A stretch of DNA of 19,511 nucleotides from positions 1 through 19,511 of the forward strand of contig CAKPCL010000013.1 in the NCBI GenBank assembly GCA_934141605.1. The letters are read 5' to 3'. The notes below the pieces were generated by a model. It was not told the DNA's origin, did no database searches, and saw only the letters and a program-made list of their open reading frames with translations. This stretch comes from an uncultured Clostridia bacterium (GTDB taxonomy: Bacteria > Bacillota > Clostridia > TANB77 > CAG-508). The position numbers were made by a program, and so were the translations under genes. Of the stretch, positions 7,388-14,915 are shown in pieces. How positions within the stretch are numbered: position 1 is the stretch's first letter; the number at the start of each line of letters is the position of its first letter.

Positions 7388-8263
7388 TTAGATTTCATTT
7401 GATATTTCAATAATCTTTTTTAGTCTATAATTGACTCCAGATTTTCCAACAGGATTTTTTAATTTTTTTCCAAGTTCAATTAAAGACATGTCTGGATATT
7501 CTAGTCTTAGTAAAGCAATTTCTTTTAAATTATCATCTAATAGTGTGTTGAATTTATTACTTGTTTGTAGTTTTCTAATTGCTTCAATTTGTTCAACAGA
7601 CGCATTTATGGTTTTGTTTAGATTTGCTGTTTTGCAATTTACAATTCTATTAACTTTTCCTCTCATTTCCCTTTGAACTCTTATGTCTTCAAAATCAAGT
7701 ACACTTTTATTAGCTCCCATTAATGCTATTAATAAAGATATTTCTTCACCGTCTTTTAAATATATTGAATATTTTTTATCTGACTCTAATTTTTTGCATT
7801 TTATCCCCATGCTGGTTATAATTTTAAATAAATATTCTAAATTACTCTTATTTGATAAATTTATTTCTAGATGATATTTTTTATCAGGGTTATTAATTGA
7901 ACCTGCGCCTAAAAATGTTCCTCTTATTATTGCTTTCTTTTCATTTTCAGCTATATTAGTTAAATCTTTGATATTTATTGTTTCATTTTTAATATCAACT
8001 TCACTTATACAATCTTTTATTTTTAGAGTGACTATAAACGATTTTCCGTCAAAATCAATATTGTGATTTATATAACAATTTTTAAGTAATTTTGAAAATC
8101 TATTTATATTGTATTCACTTTCAGTTGCATACCTTATATTGCTTTTTATAATACTTGCGTTTTTAGAAATTAAATAGCCTGCAAGTTCATACTTTAGTTC
8201 TTCTTTTCTTGTTAAATTATTTAGTTTGCTAAGTTCTTCTTTTAAATCTGACGAAAAAGACAT
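7388..8263 (-). CDS. whiA: DNA-binding protein WhiA
   Basis: This 291-residue WhiA-family protein has an N-terminal homing-endonuclease-like (LAGLIDADG-derived) fold, including RGTFLGAGSINNPDK, without endonuclease activity in known members. The C-terminal helix-turn-helix domain ends with GKSGVNYRLKKI, the typical recognition region. In Firmicutes WhiA influences cell division and chromosome segregation; in actinobacteria it controls sporulation. GGAGAG precedes the ATG. In most Firmicutes it follows rapZ and yvcK. Here it lies between prmC (15 bp upstream) and hemW, so its usual neighbours are missing. Confidence 0.95.
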   Translation of the reverse strand: MSFSSDLKEELSKLNNLTRKEELKYELAGYLISKNASIIKSNIRYATESEYNINRFSKLLKNCYINHNIDFDGKSFIVTLKIKDCISEVDIKNETINIKDLTNIAENEKKAIIRGTFLGAGSINNPDKKYHLEINLSNKSNLEYLFKIITSMGIKCKKLESDKKYSIYLKDGEEISLLIALMGANKSVLDFEDIRVQREMRGKVNRIVNCKTANLNKTINASVEQIEAIRKLQTSNKFNTLLDDNLKEIALLRLEYPDMSLIELGKKLKNPVGKSGVNYRLKKIIEISNEI

Positions 8264-8278
8264 TTTTACTCTCCTTGT

Positions 8279-9127
8279 TTATTTTTTAATTTTGGTTACA
8301 ATAATTCTATCATTATCATATAAATCTTTTTTTGAATATGTACTTTCAAATATTTCTTCGTTTTCTATTAATTCTATTACATCTATTTTTTGATCATATC
8401 CTATTTCTAAACAAAGGTATCCTTCATATTTTAGATATTGGTATGATTCTTTAATTATTTTTTTATAAAAATACAAGCCATCTTCTCCACCGTCTAATGC
8501 AATATGTGGTTCTTTTTTTACTTCTGCATCTAAAGTTTCAATTACATTTCTTTTTATGTATGGTGGATTAGATACTATTATATCAAATTTTTCTTCATTT
8601 AAATTTGTAAATAAATCTGAATTAATAAATGTTATTTGATTTTCAACTTGATTGTTGATTGCATTTCTTTTAGCAATTTTTAAAGCTTCATTGCTTATAT
8701 CTATTGCTGTAATTTCACTTTGTGGAATATATTTTGCAAGAGATACTGCTATTGCCCCGCTTCCAGTACACAAATCTAATATTTTTTTTGCTTTTGTTTT
8801 TCTTGCTATTTCTATTACTTCTTCAACTAATATTTCTGTGTCTTGTCTTGGTATTAATACATTTTCATCTACAAAAAAGTTTAATTTCATGAATTCTTTT
8901 TGATGTGTTATATGTTCTAATGGAATTCCTTTTCTCATTTTTGAAATTGAATCAAAATACATTTTTTCTTCGTTTAAATTTAGTTCTTTCATATCGTTTA
9001 CTATTACATATTGTCTTGGTTTGTTTAATACAAATTGCATTAGTAGTCTTGATTTTAATTTTGGAGATTCTATATTTGAATTTTTTAGAGATATCATTCC
9101 TTTTTTTATAGCTTCCATTATAGTCAT
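8279..9127 (-). CDS. prmC: Peptide chain release factor N5-glutamine methyltransferase
   Basis: This enzyme methylates the glutamine of the GGQ motif in release factors RF1 and RF2 using SAM, raising termination efficiency. With the start at 9127 it has 282 residues. The SAM-binding motif DLCTGSGAI is at 118-126 and the catalytic NPPY at 187-190, preceded by DIIVS. The helical N-terminal release-factor-binding domain starts MTIMEAIKKG, as in other PrmC proteins. An upstream in-frame ATG (9160) lies between the -35 and -10 boxes of the promoter and cannot be the start, while AAGAAGGTG sits correctly before 9127. prfA is not adjacent, unlike in many Firmicutes. It is the first gene of the prmC-whiA-hemW-rlmN run. 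Confidence 0.96.
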   Translation of the reverse strand: MTIMEAIKKGMISLKNSNIESPKLKSRLLMQFVLNKPRQYVIVNDMKELNLNEEKMYFDSISKMRKGIPLEHITHQKEFMKLNFFVDENVLIPRQDTEILVEEVIEIARKTKAKKILDLCTGSGAIAVSLAKYIPQSEITAIDISNEALKIAKRNAINNQVENQITFINSDLFTNLNEEKFDIIVSNPPYIKRNVIETLDAEVKKEPHIALDGGEDGLYFYKKIIKESYQYLKYEGYLCLEIGYDQKIDVIELIENEEIFESTYSKKDLYDNDRIIVTKIKK

Positions 9128-9150
9128 ATAATCACCTTCTTTACATATAT

Positions 9151-9179
9151 ATTTTACCATTTATTTGAAGTTGTTTCAA
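9151..9179 (-). promoter_or_regulatory. Sigma-A promoter of prmC-whiA-hemW-rlmN
   Basis: TTGAAA and TAAAAT on the minus strand are exactly 17 nt apart, with the -10 ending about 24 nt before the prmC start. It lies between the terminator of the upstream gene and prmC, so it should drive the four-gene run. Confidence 0.8.
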
Positions 9180-9205
9180 TATATTTCTAGTTTTAGTTTC
9201 ATTTT

Positions 9206-9237
9206 AAAAAGAGAAACTTTGTAAAGTTTCTCCTTTT
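9206..9237 (-). terminator. Terminator after the 503-residue unknown gene
   Basis: GAGAAACTTT and AAAGTTTCTC pair perfectly (10 bp) around a 2-nt loop, with a T-run following on the minus strand and also on the plus strand. It lies directly after the stop codon at 9238. Confidence 0.88.
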
Positions 9238-10749
9238 TTATCTATTTGGGTTTTCGTTATCTTCTGGTGTTTCGTTTAGTTTGTTTTCTTCTTCAGGAAT
9301 TGAGCATTCTTCGGCATCAAATCTTTTTGCATAAGTATTATATATTTCAACATCATCTTCATGGTTTTTCTTAATCTCACTTACTAATAATTGGAACATA
9401 TCACTTAACATGTCTTTTTCTTTTTCTCTTGTATCTTTCCTTACTTCTGAGTTCATAACAAATTTTACAAATTTTTTTATTGAGTCATGATTATTGTATA
9501 ATTCAAAATCTAGAAAACTTCTCTTTTTATCTAGTGGTATTGTTGTTAGTATTTCTTCTTTCATTTTTAAATATCTCATTATTTCTTCTGAATTATATAT
9601 CTTGTTTCCTTCCTCATCTGTTTTGTCTTTTTGTTCATCAACTATATCATATAATTGGTCAAAACTACCAATTTTTTTTGAATAGACAAATTGTGTATTA
9701 ACATCTCTTCCTTCTTTTATAAAATCAAATACTGTTTTACAATTGTTTATGTAATTATCTCTCTGATTAAATTTTCCTATATCTTCTTCTGTTTTATTTT
9801 CTAGCATTTCTCTTTCTAGTGCTTCATTTTGTGAATCTTCTAACATTTTCTTTACATCTATTGCTATTGCCTTTTCTTTTAATCTAAAATATTTTTCAGC
9901 ATTTGATTCTTCTTTTTCTTCTCCTATTACTAGACTATGTGGTAATATTTTTTCACTTTTCTGTTTTTTTAAATACTGTTTTAATTTTAAGTATTCTTCC
10001 ATACTTATGCTGTGTTCTTCTGTTCCTTTATTTTGAGTATTTTCTTCTTTATATTCATAAAGTAAAAAGTCTATTATGCTTGCTCTTCTATTATATAATA
10101 TAATTTCTTTATTGGTTTCATTTTGTAAATTTTTTATTTTTATTGCTCTTAATACCATGTTTACTTTTTCTTCTGGTTGTTCTTTTATTGCTGCTTCAAT
10201 TACTTTATGTTCTTTTATTCTTTCATTTATTTTTCTTCTTATTTTTAGTTCACTTTCATATAAATCCATTTTTTTATCAGAATTTAAACATATTAATTCT
10301 ATGGTTCTATCATGTTCTTGTGTTCTATATGTTTTTTCTATTGTTTGAGTATTTGTATAGTCATTTGTTATAATTTCTATTCCTTCTTCTGTGAATATAT
10401 ATGGTATTTCGTCTTTTTTACATATATCTAATAGTTCTCTACAAGATTTATAACTATTTTTTATTGATTTATTTTCTGCTAGCTGTTTTAATAGATATTC
10501 TTTTACTAATCTTGCTTTTGAGGATAAATTTTCAGTATCCTTTTTTAATTGTATTTTTCCTAAAACAACTTCATATGGTGTTGTTTTTCCGTCTTGTTCT
10601 AGACTATATTTCAATATAAATACTGCAACATTTTCGTGTTCATTTCCTGGTTCTTTGAACTGTTTTAAGATTATATCTGCATCTTTTACATTATTATTAT
10701 ATTGAACTAAATTGTTTTTTGTTATTTTACTATCTTGTGTGTTCTCCAT
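9238..10749 (-). CDS. Unknown, highly charged helical cytoplasmic protein
   Basis: This 503-residue protein matches no family I recognise. It is rich in Glu and Lys and has no signal peptide or membrane segment. Long stretches look alpha-helical or coiled-coil, for example residues ~160-215, ~255-330 and ~395-470. The N-terminal ~60 residues include a more globular segment (AVFILKYSL, PYEVVLGKIQLKK). The C-terminal ~30 residues are acidic and Asn/Pro-rich, likely disordered. It has its own promoter and terminator, so it is probably monocistronic. The ribosome-binding site (AAAGGAA) is rather far, about 12 nt, from the ATG. Codon use looks like that of its neighbours, with no sign of recent transfer. 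A scaffolding or regulatory role is possible, but nothing in the sequence establishes one. Confidence 0.8.
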   Translation of the reverse strand: MENTQDSKITKNNLVQYNNNVKDADIILKQFKEPGNEHENVAVFILKYSLEQDGKTTPYEVVLGKIQLKKDTENLSSKARLVKEYLLKQLAENKSIKNSYKSCRELLDICKKDEIPYIFTEEGIEIITNDYTNTQTIEKTYRTQEHDRTIELICLNSDKKMDLYESELKIRRKINERIKEHKVIEAAIKEQPEEKVNMVLRAIKIKNLQNETNKEIILYNRRASIIDFLLYEYKEENTQNKGTEEHSISMEEYLKLKQYLKKQKSEKILPHSLVIGEEKEESNAEKYFRLKEKAIAIDVKKMLEDSQNEALEREMLENKTEEDIGKFNQRDNYINNCKTVFDFIKEGRDVNTQFVYSKKIGSFDQLYDIVDEQKDKTDEEGNKIYNSEEIMRYLKMKEEILTTIPLDKKRSFLDFELYNNHDSIKKFVKFVMNSEVRKDTREKEKDMLSDMFQLLVSEIKKNHEDDVEIYNTYAKRFDAEECSIPEEENKLNETPEDNENPNR

Positions 10750-10782
10750 ATTTTATCGTAGTTCCTTTCTCTTTTCAAATAC

Positions 10783-10811
10783 TTTATATCATAAAATATT
10801 TATTTTTACAA
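10783..10811 (-). promoter_or_regulatory. Promoter of the 503-residue unknown gene
   Basis: TTGTAA and TATAAA on the minus strand are separated by exactly 17 nt, in the 99-bp gap between the CorC-like gene and this ORF. Confidence 0.6.
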
Positions 10812-10848
10812 TATATTATTAAAATTTTGTTGTTATATTTCTGGATTT

Positions 10849-12138
10849 TCAGATTTTGCAAGCTTTTACTTTCTTTATTCTATATCCTTCTATCTCTTCT
10901 ATCTTGTATATAACTTTATCTGTTTCTATTATTATTTCTTTTTCTTTATCATTTGGTATTCTGTTTAATTCAAATAATAGATATCCAGAAATGGTGTCAT
11001 AGTCTCCTTCTGGAAGTTCTATTCCTAATACTCTTTCTACTTCATATATTGGCATTTCTCCGTCTAATATAAATGTGTTATTGTCTATTTTTTTGTATTT
11101 TATTTCTTCAATATCATATTCATCATATATTTCTCCTACTATTTCCTCTAAAATATCTTCCATTGTAATTATGCCGGCTGTTCCTCCATATTCATCTACA
11201 ACAATTGCTATTTGTTTTTTATTTTTCTTTAATTCTTTAAATACATCATCAATGTAAACACTTTCTAAAACATATATTGCTTCTCTTGCTATATTTTTAA
11301 GTTTTGTATTTTTATTTTTTGAGGTTAATAACATATCTTTTAAATATATTATGCCTCTTATATTATCAATATTTTCATCATAAATTGGAACTCTGCTGTA
11401 TCTTGTGTCTTCATTTAATTCTTCTATTGCTTCATTTATTGTAAGTTCCATGTCTAAAGCATATACTTGTGTTCTTGGAATCATTATTTCTGAAACAACT
11501 CTGTCATTAAATTCAAATATTTTATTAATCATTTCTTTTTCACCAGATTCTATTGTTCCTTTTTCTTCCCCGGCATTAACTAGCATTTTTATTTCTTCTT
11601 CGCTTACTTCTTCTTTTTCTTGTCCTGTTACTCCAAATAATTTTGAAATAATATTGGTTGAAAATGTTAATAATTTTACAAATGGTAATGTTATTACTGA
11701 AATCATTTTTATAATTCCTACTGTTGTAAATGCTAGTTTTTCAGAGTATTTCATTGCTATTCTTTTAGGCACTAGTTCTCCAAATACTAATGTGAAGTAT
11801 GAGAGTATTAATGTTATTATTATAATAGATATTTCTCTCCATCTTGCAAGTGGTATATATGGTATTAGATTATAAAATTTGGGTGCTAACAAGTCTGCAA
11901 ATGTGTCTGACGCAAATGCACTTGATAAAAATCCTGCTAGTGTTATTCCTATTTGAATTGTTGCTAAAAATTTGCTTGGGTCTTGAAGCATTTTTTGTAT
12001 TTTTTGGGCTTTTTTATTTCCTTCTTTTATCTTTAATTCTATTCTTACATCATTTAATGATATAAATGCTATCTCTGTTGCAGCAAAGAACGCATTTAAT
12101 GCTATTAATATAACTAAAACTATTATTTGTGATGTCAT
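10849..12138 (-). CDS. CNNM/CorC (hemolysin C) family membrane protein, likely Mg2+ efflux
   Basis: At 429 residues it has the full domain order of the family: an N-terminal DUF21/CNNM membrane domain (residues 1-~185, about four hydrophobic segments, with the conserved FFAATEIAFISL helix and FGELVPK), a pair of CBS domains (~205-330, beginning EIMIPRTQVYALD and including VVDEYGGTAGIITMEDILEEIVGEI), and a C-terminal CorC/HlyC domain (~345-425). Bacterial members such as MpfA export Mg2+ or confer Mg2+/Co2+ resistance; the hemolysin name is historical. AGGAGG precedes the ATG. It diverges from sigK across a 129-bp gap. No terminator is evident after it, so some readthrough into the next gene is possible. 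The ion specificity is inferred from the family. Confidence 0.93.
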   Translation of the reverse strand: MTSQIIVLVILIALNAFFAATEIAFISLNDVRIELKIKEGNKKAQKIQKMLQDPSKFLATIQIGITLAGFLSSAFASDTFADLLAPKFYNLIPYIPLARWREISIIIITLILSYFTLVFGELVPKRIAMKYSEKLAFTTVGIIKMISVITLPFVKLLTFSTNIISKLFGVTGQEKEEVSEEEIKMLVNAGEEKGTIESGEKEMINKIFEFNDRVVSEIMIPRTQVYALDMELTINEAIEELNEDTRYSRVPIYDENIDNIRGIIYLKDMLLTSKNKNTKLKNIAREAIYVLESVYIDDVFKELKKNKKQIAIVVDEYGGTAGIITMEDILEEIVGEIYDEYDIEEIKYKKIDNNTFILDGEMPIYEVERVLGIELPEGDYDTISGYLLFELNRIPNDKEKEIIIETDKVIYKIEEIEGYRIKKVKACKI

Positions 12139-12207
12139 ACTTTTCCTCCTAGTTTATTATTTGTTATATTTTATATTTTATTTATTATTTTGTTATAATT
12201 TTTTGGT

Positions 12208-12239
12208 CCATGCACTTTTTTATTTTTTTCTCATATAAT
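12208..12239 (+). promoter_or_regulatory. Possible sigma-E promoter of sigK
   Basis: CATATAAT at 12232-12239 is a good sigma-E-like -10, about 28 bp before the sigK start. The -35 is weak, at best around CCATGCA about 17 nt upstream. sigK is transcribed by sigma-E RNA polymerase in Bacillus and clostridia. The call rests mostly on the -10 and the gene context. Confidence 0.4.
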
Positions 12240-12267
12240 TTTATATATAAGATTTGGAGGTGCATTT

Positions 12268-12979
12268 ATGTTAGAAGCACTTTATAGTATAGGAATTATT
12301 GGTTTTTTTCAGTTTTTAAAATCTGCTGTTTTTGTTGTTGGATATATATCTGGATCTAATCTATTTCCTGAACCATTAACAAGTGAAGATGAAAAAATAT
12401 ATTTGGAACAAATGAAAAATGGTGATGATGAGGCTAGAAATGTTTTAATTGAAAGGAACTTAAGATTAGTTGTACATGTTGTTAAAAAGTATTCAAATAC
12501 AAAAGTTGAGCAAGATGATTTGATTTCAATAGGTACTATTGGTTTAATAAAAGGTATAAATACTTTTAATGTTGATAAGGGTTCAAAATTGAGTACATAT
12601 GTTTCTAGATGTATTGATAATGAAATTTTAATGTATCTTCGTTCTACTAAAAAGTTAAATGCTGAAGTATATCTAAATGAGCCTATTCGGAAAAGATAAA
12701 GATGATAATGTTGTTACTTTACAAGAAGTTTTAGAAAATGATGATAGAAATATTGAAGATGAAGTTGATTTAAAGATGAAAGTTAAAAAGTTATATAATA
12801 AGATTGGGGAGGTTTTAAAAGATAGGGAAAAAACTATTATTGAATTAAGATTTGGGCTCGATGGTCATAAGCCTAAAACTCAACATGAAATTGCTGAAAT
12901 GATGGGAATTTCTCGTAGTTATGTCTCAAGAATTGAGACTAAAGCTATAAATAAATTAAGCAAAGAGTTTAAAGATTAA
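12268..12979 (+). CDS. sigK: Sporulation sigma factor SigK (pro-sigma-K), interrupted by a single-base frame change
   Basis: Late mother-cell sigma factor, directing coat and spore-maturation genes. The first frame (12268-12699) gives 143 residues: a ~20-residue hydrophobic pro-sequence of the kind cleaved by SpoIVFB, then region 2 (LIERNLRLV, DLISIGTIGLIKG, CIDNEIL). It runs into TAA after codons CGG AAA AGA. The second frame (to 12979) supplies GKDKDDN, region 3-4 and the helix-turn-helix ISRSYVSRIE. The family sequence at the junction is P-I-G-x-D-K, so one extra base lies in ATTC (12685-12688). Removing it restores an otherwise intact 236-residue protein. The ATG at 12677 is not a real start. 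GGAGGTG precedes the true start. Possible causes are a sequencing error, a real inactivating mutation, or a +1 frameshift. There is no skin-type insertion. Confidence 0.9.
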
Positions 12980-13206
12980 ATATTGAATATCTCAAATGGT
13001 CGCTAATTTGATTTATTTTATCATAATAATTTTTTTTAGGCAAATTATAAAACTTTTAATAAAGTGAGAATAATTTATTAAAAATGAGATAAAATTATAT
13101 TAATAATGTTTAATCATTTTTATAGGTTGTTTTATTATTTGAAACTTGATTATTTATATGTTAAACTATAAATAATCTTAAACAGATTAAATTAGTTATT
13201 AATTTA

Positions 13207-13396
13207 CCCTGCGTAGTGCGTGTAGACAGAATTTTTAGAACCTACAAGTTTGTAAGAGGAGTCAATCTCAAGATATGGCGTGCATGCTTGCATTATATAG
13301 TAAGAAGCCCATGAGTATTTTGGTAGACGCCCACCTGTTTTTAGGAGCAGGTCCTTAAAAATTCAAGACATCTTACGGCTAAGGCGGGGATTTTTT
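13207..13396 (+). ncRNA. ssrS: 6S RNA (RNA polymerase regulator)
   Basis: A ~185-nt rod-like RNA can be drawn. CCCTGC (13207) pairs with GCGGGG (13384), continuing through TAG/CTA, CGTG and AGA pairs to GAATTTTTA with TAAAAATTC. A large central bubble follows, then an apical arm (GGCGT/ACGCC, CTTGC/GTAAG). Sequence blocks recall bacterial 6S RNA: AGAAGCCC, CGCCCACCTG...CAGGTCC, and the closing TTACGGCTAAGGCGGGG. A T-run after the closing stem terminates it. 6S RNA mimics an open promoter and sequesters housekeeping RNA polymerase holoenzyme in stationary phase. The exact 5' end is uncertain; TTGAAA-17-TAAACT at 13139-13167 is the best upstream promoter candidate, which would give a ~30-nt 5' extension. 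Confidence 0.78.
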
Positions 13397-13432
13397 ATTG
13401 TCTATATATTATTATATAATACTTATAACAAC

Positions 13433-13464
13433 AAAAGATTGTCTTTATGAAAGGACAATCTTTT
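13433..13464. terminator. Bidirectional terminator between 6S RNA and tRNA-Met
   Basis: AAAAGATTGTC and GACAATCTTTT form a perfect 11-bp stem around a 10-nt loop, with A/T runs in the outer arms. It serves tRNA-Met on the minus strand and backs up the 6S RNA on the plus strand. Confidence 0.8.
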
Positions 13465-13468
13465 AATT

Positions 13469-13545
13469 TGGTAGCGAAGATGTGATTCGAACACATGACC
13501 TGCCGGGTATGAACCGGATGCTCTAGCCAACTGAGCTACTTCGCC
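13469..13545 (-). tRNA. tRNA-Met (CAT), elongator
   Basis: The 77-nt cloverleaf includes an encoded CCA. The acceptor GGCGAAG pairs with CTTCGCT (G1-U72 wobble, as in the Bacillus elongator tRNA-Met). The D-arm is GCTC/GAGC, the anticodon loop TTCATAC with CAT, and the T-loop TTCGAAT. The G1-U72 pair, CCGG/CCGG anticodon stem and overall similarity to Bacillus elongator tRNA-Met argue against the initiator and against tRNA-Ile2. Confidence 0.95.
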
Positions 13546-13564
13546 ATATTTAACTGCGATATTT

Positions 13565-13593
13565 ATTATACATTTAGTTTTTACTTTTGTCAA
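13565..13593 (-). promoter_or_regulatory. Perfect consensus promoter of tRNA-Met
   Basis: TTGACA and TATAAT on the minus strand are separated by exactly 17 nt, about 20 bp upstream of the tRNA 5' end. Both hexamers match the sigma-A consensus fully, as expected for a strongly expressed stable RNA. Confidence 0.93.
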
Positions 13594-13598
13594 GATGG

Positions 13599-13629
13599 AA
13601 ATACAAGAAATTTGAAATTTCTTGTATTT
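13599..13629 (-). terminator. Terminator after the 107-residue unknown gene
   Basis: AAATACAAGAAATTT and its perfect complement pair over 15 bp around a single central G (in practice a few bases of loop). It lies 6 bp after the stop codon, separating that gene from the tRNA promoter. The T-tail on the minus strand is short. Confidence 0.65.
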
Positions 13630-13634
13630 TTGTA

Positions 13635-13958
13635 TTATAATTCTTTTGTTTCATCTTGTACTTTTTCGTTATTTATAGAATCTTTCTCTTCTTTTACTGT
13701 ATTAATTGTTACTTCTTTTAATTTTCTTTCTTGTCTTTTCTTTTTAGGAGTTTCTTTCATTTCTAATTCTTTTGTTAATTTTTCAATACTGTCTGTTGCT
13801 CCTAATTCTTTTTCGGCTTTATATATTTCTTGTAATTTTTTTTCTATTTCATCTTCATTTTCAGCTGAGTTATCTCTAGCAAAAAAATCTTTTATACTTA
13901 AAATTATATCTCTTATTTTTACTTTTTCTATAACATTTTCATTAACTGGAATATCCAT
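13635..13958 (-). CDS. Small charged protein of unknown function
   Basis: This is a 107-residue protein with no recognised family, signal peptide or membrane segment. Residues ~15-27 (KIRDIILSIKDFF) form an amphipathic helix. Residues ~33-65 look coiled-coil (EDEIEKKLQEIYKAEKELG), then a basic KKKRQERK segment (~72-79) and a disordered acidic tail. AAGGAAAAA before the ATG, a consensus promoter upstream and a terminator behind support it as a real, monocistronic gene. The ribosome-binding site overlaps one arm of a CTTAAAAC/GTTTTAAG inverted repeat in the leader, which could modulate translation. Confidence 0.7.
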   Translation of the reverse strand: MDIPVNENVIEKVKIRDIILSIKDFFARDNSAENEDEIEKKLQEIYKAEKELGATDSIEKLTKELEMKETPKKKRQERKLKEVTINTVKEEKDSINNEKVQDETKEL

Positions 13959-14023
13959 TTTTTCCTTAAAACTGTAGTTTTAAGTTTTCACCTCTTTTTC
14001 TTTTATAAATAAAAACTATTTAT

Positions 14024-14052
14024 ATTATACCATACTTTTTACTTATAATCAA
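14024..14052 (-). promoter_or_regulatory. Promoter of the 107-residue unknown gene
   Basis: TTGATT and TATAAT on the minus strand are separated by exactly 17 nt, between mtnN and the small gene, giving a leader of about 60 nt. Confidence 0.75.
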
Positions 14053-14082
14053 CAGTTTATCCAAAATTTTATTTATGTATAC

Positions 14083-14778
14083 TTATTTTTTAAAAAATTC
14101 TTTTAACATGATTGCACATCTTTTAGATGCTAATTTTACAAATTCATCAAAAACTATTGCATTATTTCCATTTGGAGAGTCTGATATACTTCTAATTACT
14201 ATAAATGGTATTTTGTCTAAATAGCAAACTTGAGCAATTGCTGCTCCTTCCATTTCAACACAATCGGCATTAAATTTTGAATATATTTTGTTTTTCATAT
14301 TTACATCTGTGCAAAATATATCTCCAGATGCAATAATGCCTGTACTTATTTTATATTCCTCACTTTTAATTTTATTACAGATATCTTTAAATTTTTTCAT
14401 TAATTCTTCATTGCAATTTATATAATCACCAACTCCAGTTATATATCCTTTATTATGGTCAAATGCTGTTATGTCAAAATCATGTTGTATTAATTTTTCA
14501 GCAATAATAATGTCCCCAATATTTAGTGAAGGATTTAATGCTCCTGCTGCTCCCACATTTATTACATTTTCAATTTTAAATGTATCTATTAATATTTGTG
14601 TTGTTCTTGCTGCATTAACTTTTCCAACTCCTGATTTTGCAACTACTACTTTGGTATTTTCTATCTTTCCACTTATAAATTTTATTTCATAAATTTCCTT
14701 TTCTTCTATTTCCTGCATTATTTTTAAAATTTCTTCTAATTCTTCTTGCATTGCTACAATTATTCCAAATTTGCTCAT
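14083..14778 (-). CDS. mtnN: 5'-methylthioadenosine / S-adenosylhomocysteine nucleosidase
   Basis: This 231-residue enzyme hydrolyses the N-glycosidic bond of methylthioadenosine, S-adenosylhomocysteine and 5'-deoxyadenosine, clearing by-products of methylation, polyamine synthesis and radical-SAM chemistry (compare rlmN and hemW in this window). The general acid Glu12 lies in AMQEE. The ribose-binding VEMEGAA segment is at 174-180 and the catalytic Asp200 is in SISDSPNG. The nucleoside-phosphorylase fold glycines VGAAGAL are at 75-81. Length is normal for the family. GGAGG precedes the ATG, and a TTGCTA-17-TATAAT promoter lies upstream, so it is expressed separately from the ribosomal operon on the same strand. 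Confidence 0.95.
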   Translation of the reverse strand: MSKFGIIVAMQEELEEILKIMQEIEEKEIYEIKFISGKIENTKVVVAKSGVGKVNAARTTQILIDTFKIENVINVGAAGALNPSLNIGDIIIAEKLIQHDFDITAFDHNKGYITGVGDYINCNEELMKKFKDICNKIKSEEYKISTGIIASGDIFCTDVNMKNKIYSKFNADCVEMEGAAIAQVCYLDKIPFIVIRSISDSPNGNNAIVFDEFVKLASKRCAIMLKEFFKK

Positions 14779-14800
14779 AAATTACCTCCATTTATATTTT

Positions 14801-14829
14801 ATTATACTACCTACTTATTTACTTAGCAA
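14801..14829 (-). promoter_or_regulatory. Promoter of mtnN
   Basis: TTGCTA and TATAAT on the minus strand are exactly 17 nt apart, just after the rplL terminator. Confidence 0.75.
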
Positions 14830-14873
14830 TACAAAATATAATTTTCCTTCTAATTTCTTATTGAAAGCACAAA

Positions 14874-14904
14874 AAAACCGTATTATTTTAAATAACACGG
14901 TTTT
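14874..14904 (-). terminator. Terminator of the rpmG...rplJL operon
   Basis: AAAACCGTATTATTT pairs with AAATAACACGGTTTT (one wobble or mismatch), and a T-run follows on the minus strand. It lies right after the rplL stop codon, so transcription does not appear to continue toward an rpoB gene. Confidence 0.85.
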
Positions 14905-14915
14905 AATAGTTCGAA

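Noticed and set aside
9128..9160. The longer prmC N-terminus starting at 9160
   Set aside because: That ATG lies between the -35 and -10 boxes of a 17-nt-spaced promoter and lacks a ribosome-binding site. The start at 9127 has both a site and the family N-terminus.
12600..12640. A skin-type prophage interruption of sigK
   Set aside because: The AATGA core used by the Bacillus skin element is present (12619-12623) within an uninterrupted CIDNEIL coding segment. The break is a single base about 65 bp further on, with no inserted DNA.
12677..12979. A separate 100-residue gene starting at the ATG in the second sigK frame
   Set aside because: It has no ribosome-binding site, and the first residues (MSLF) are out of family. 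From GKDKDDN onward it is simply the second half of sigK.
12980..13138. A possible small gene or RNA between sigK and the 6S RNA
   Set aside because: Only AT-rich sequence with no convincing ORF, ribosome-binding site or stable hairpin was found.
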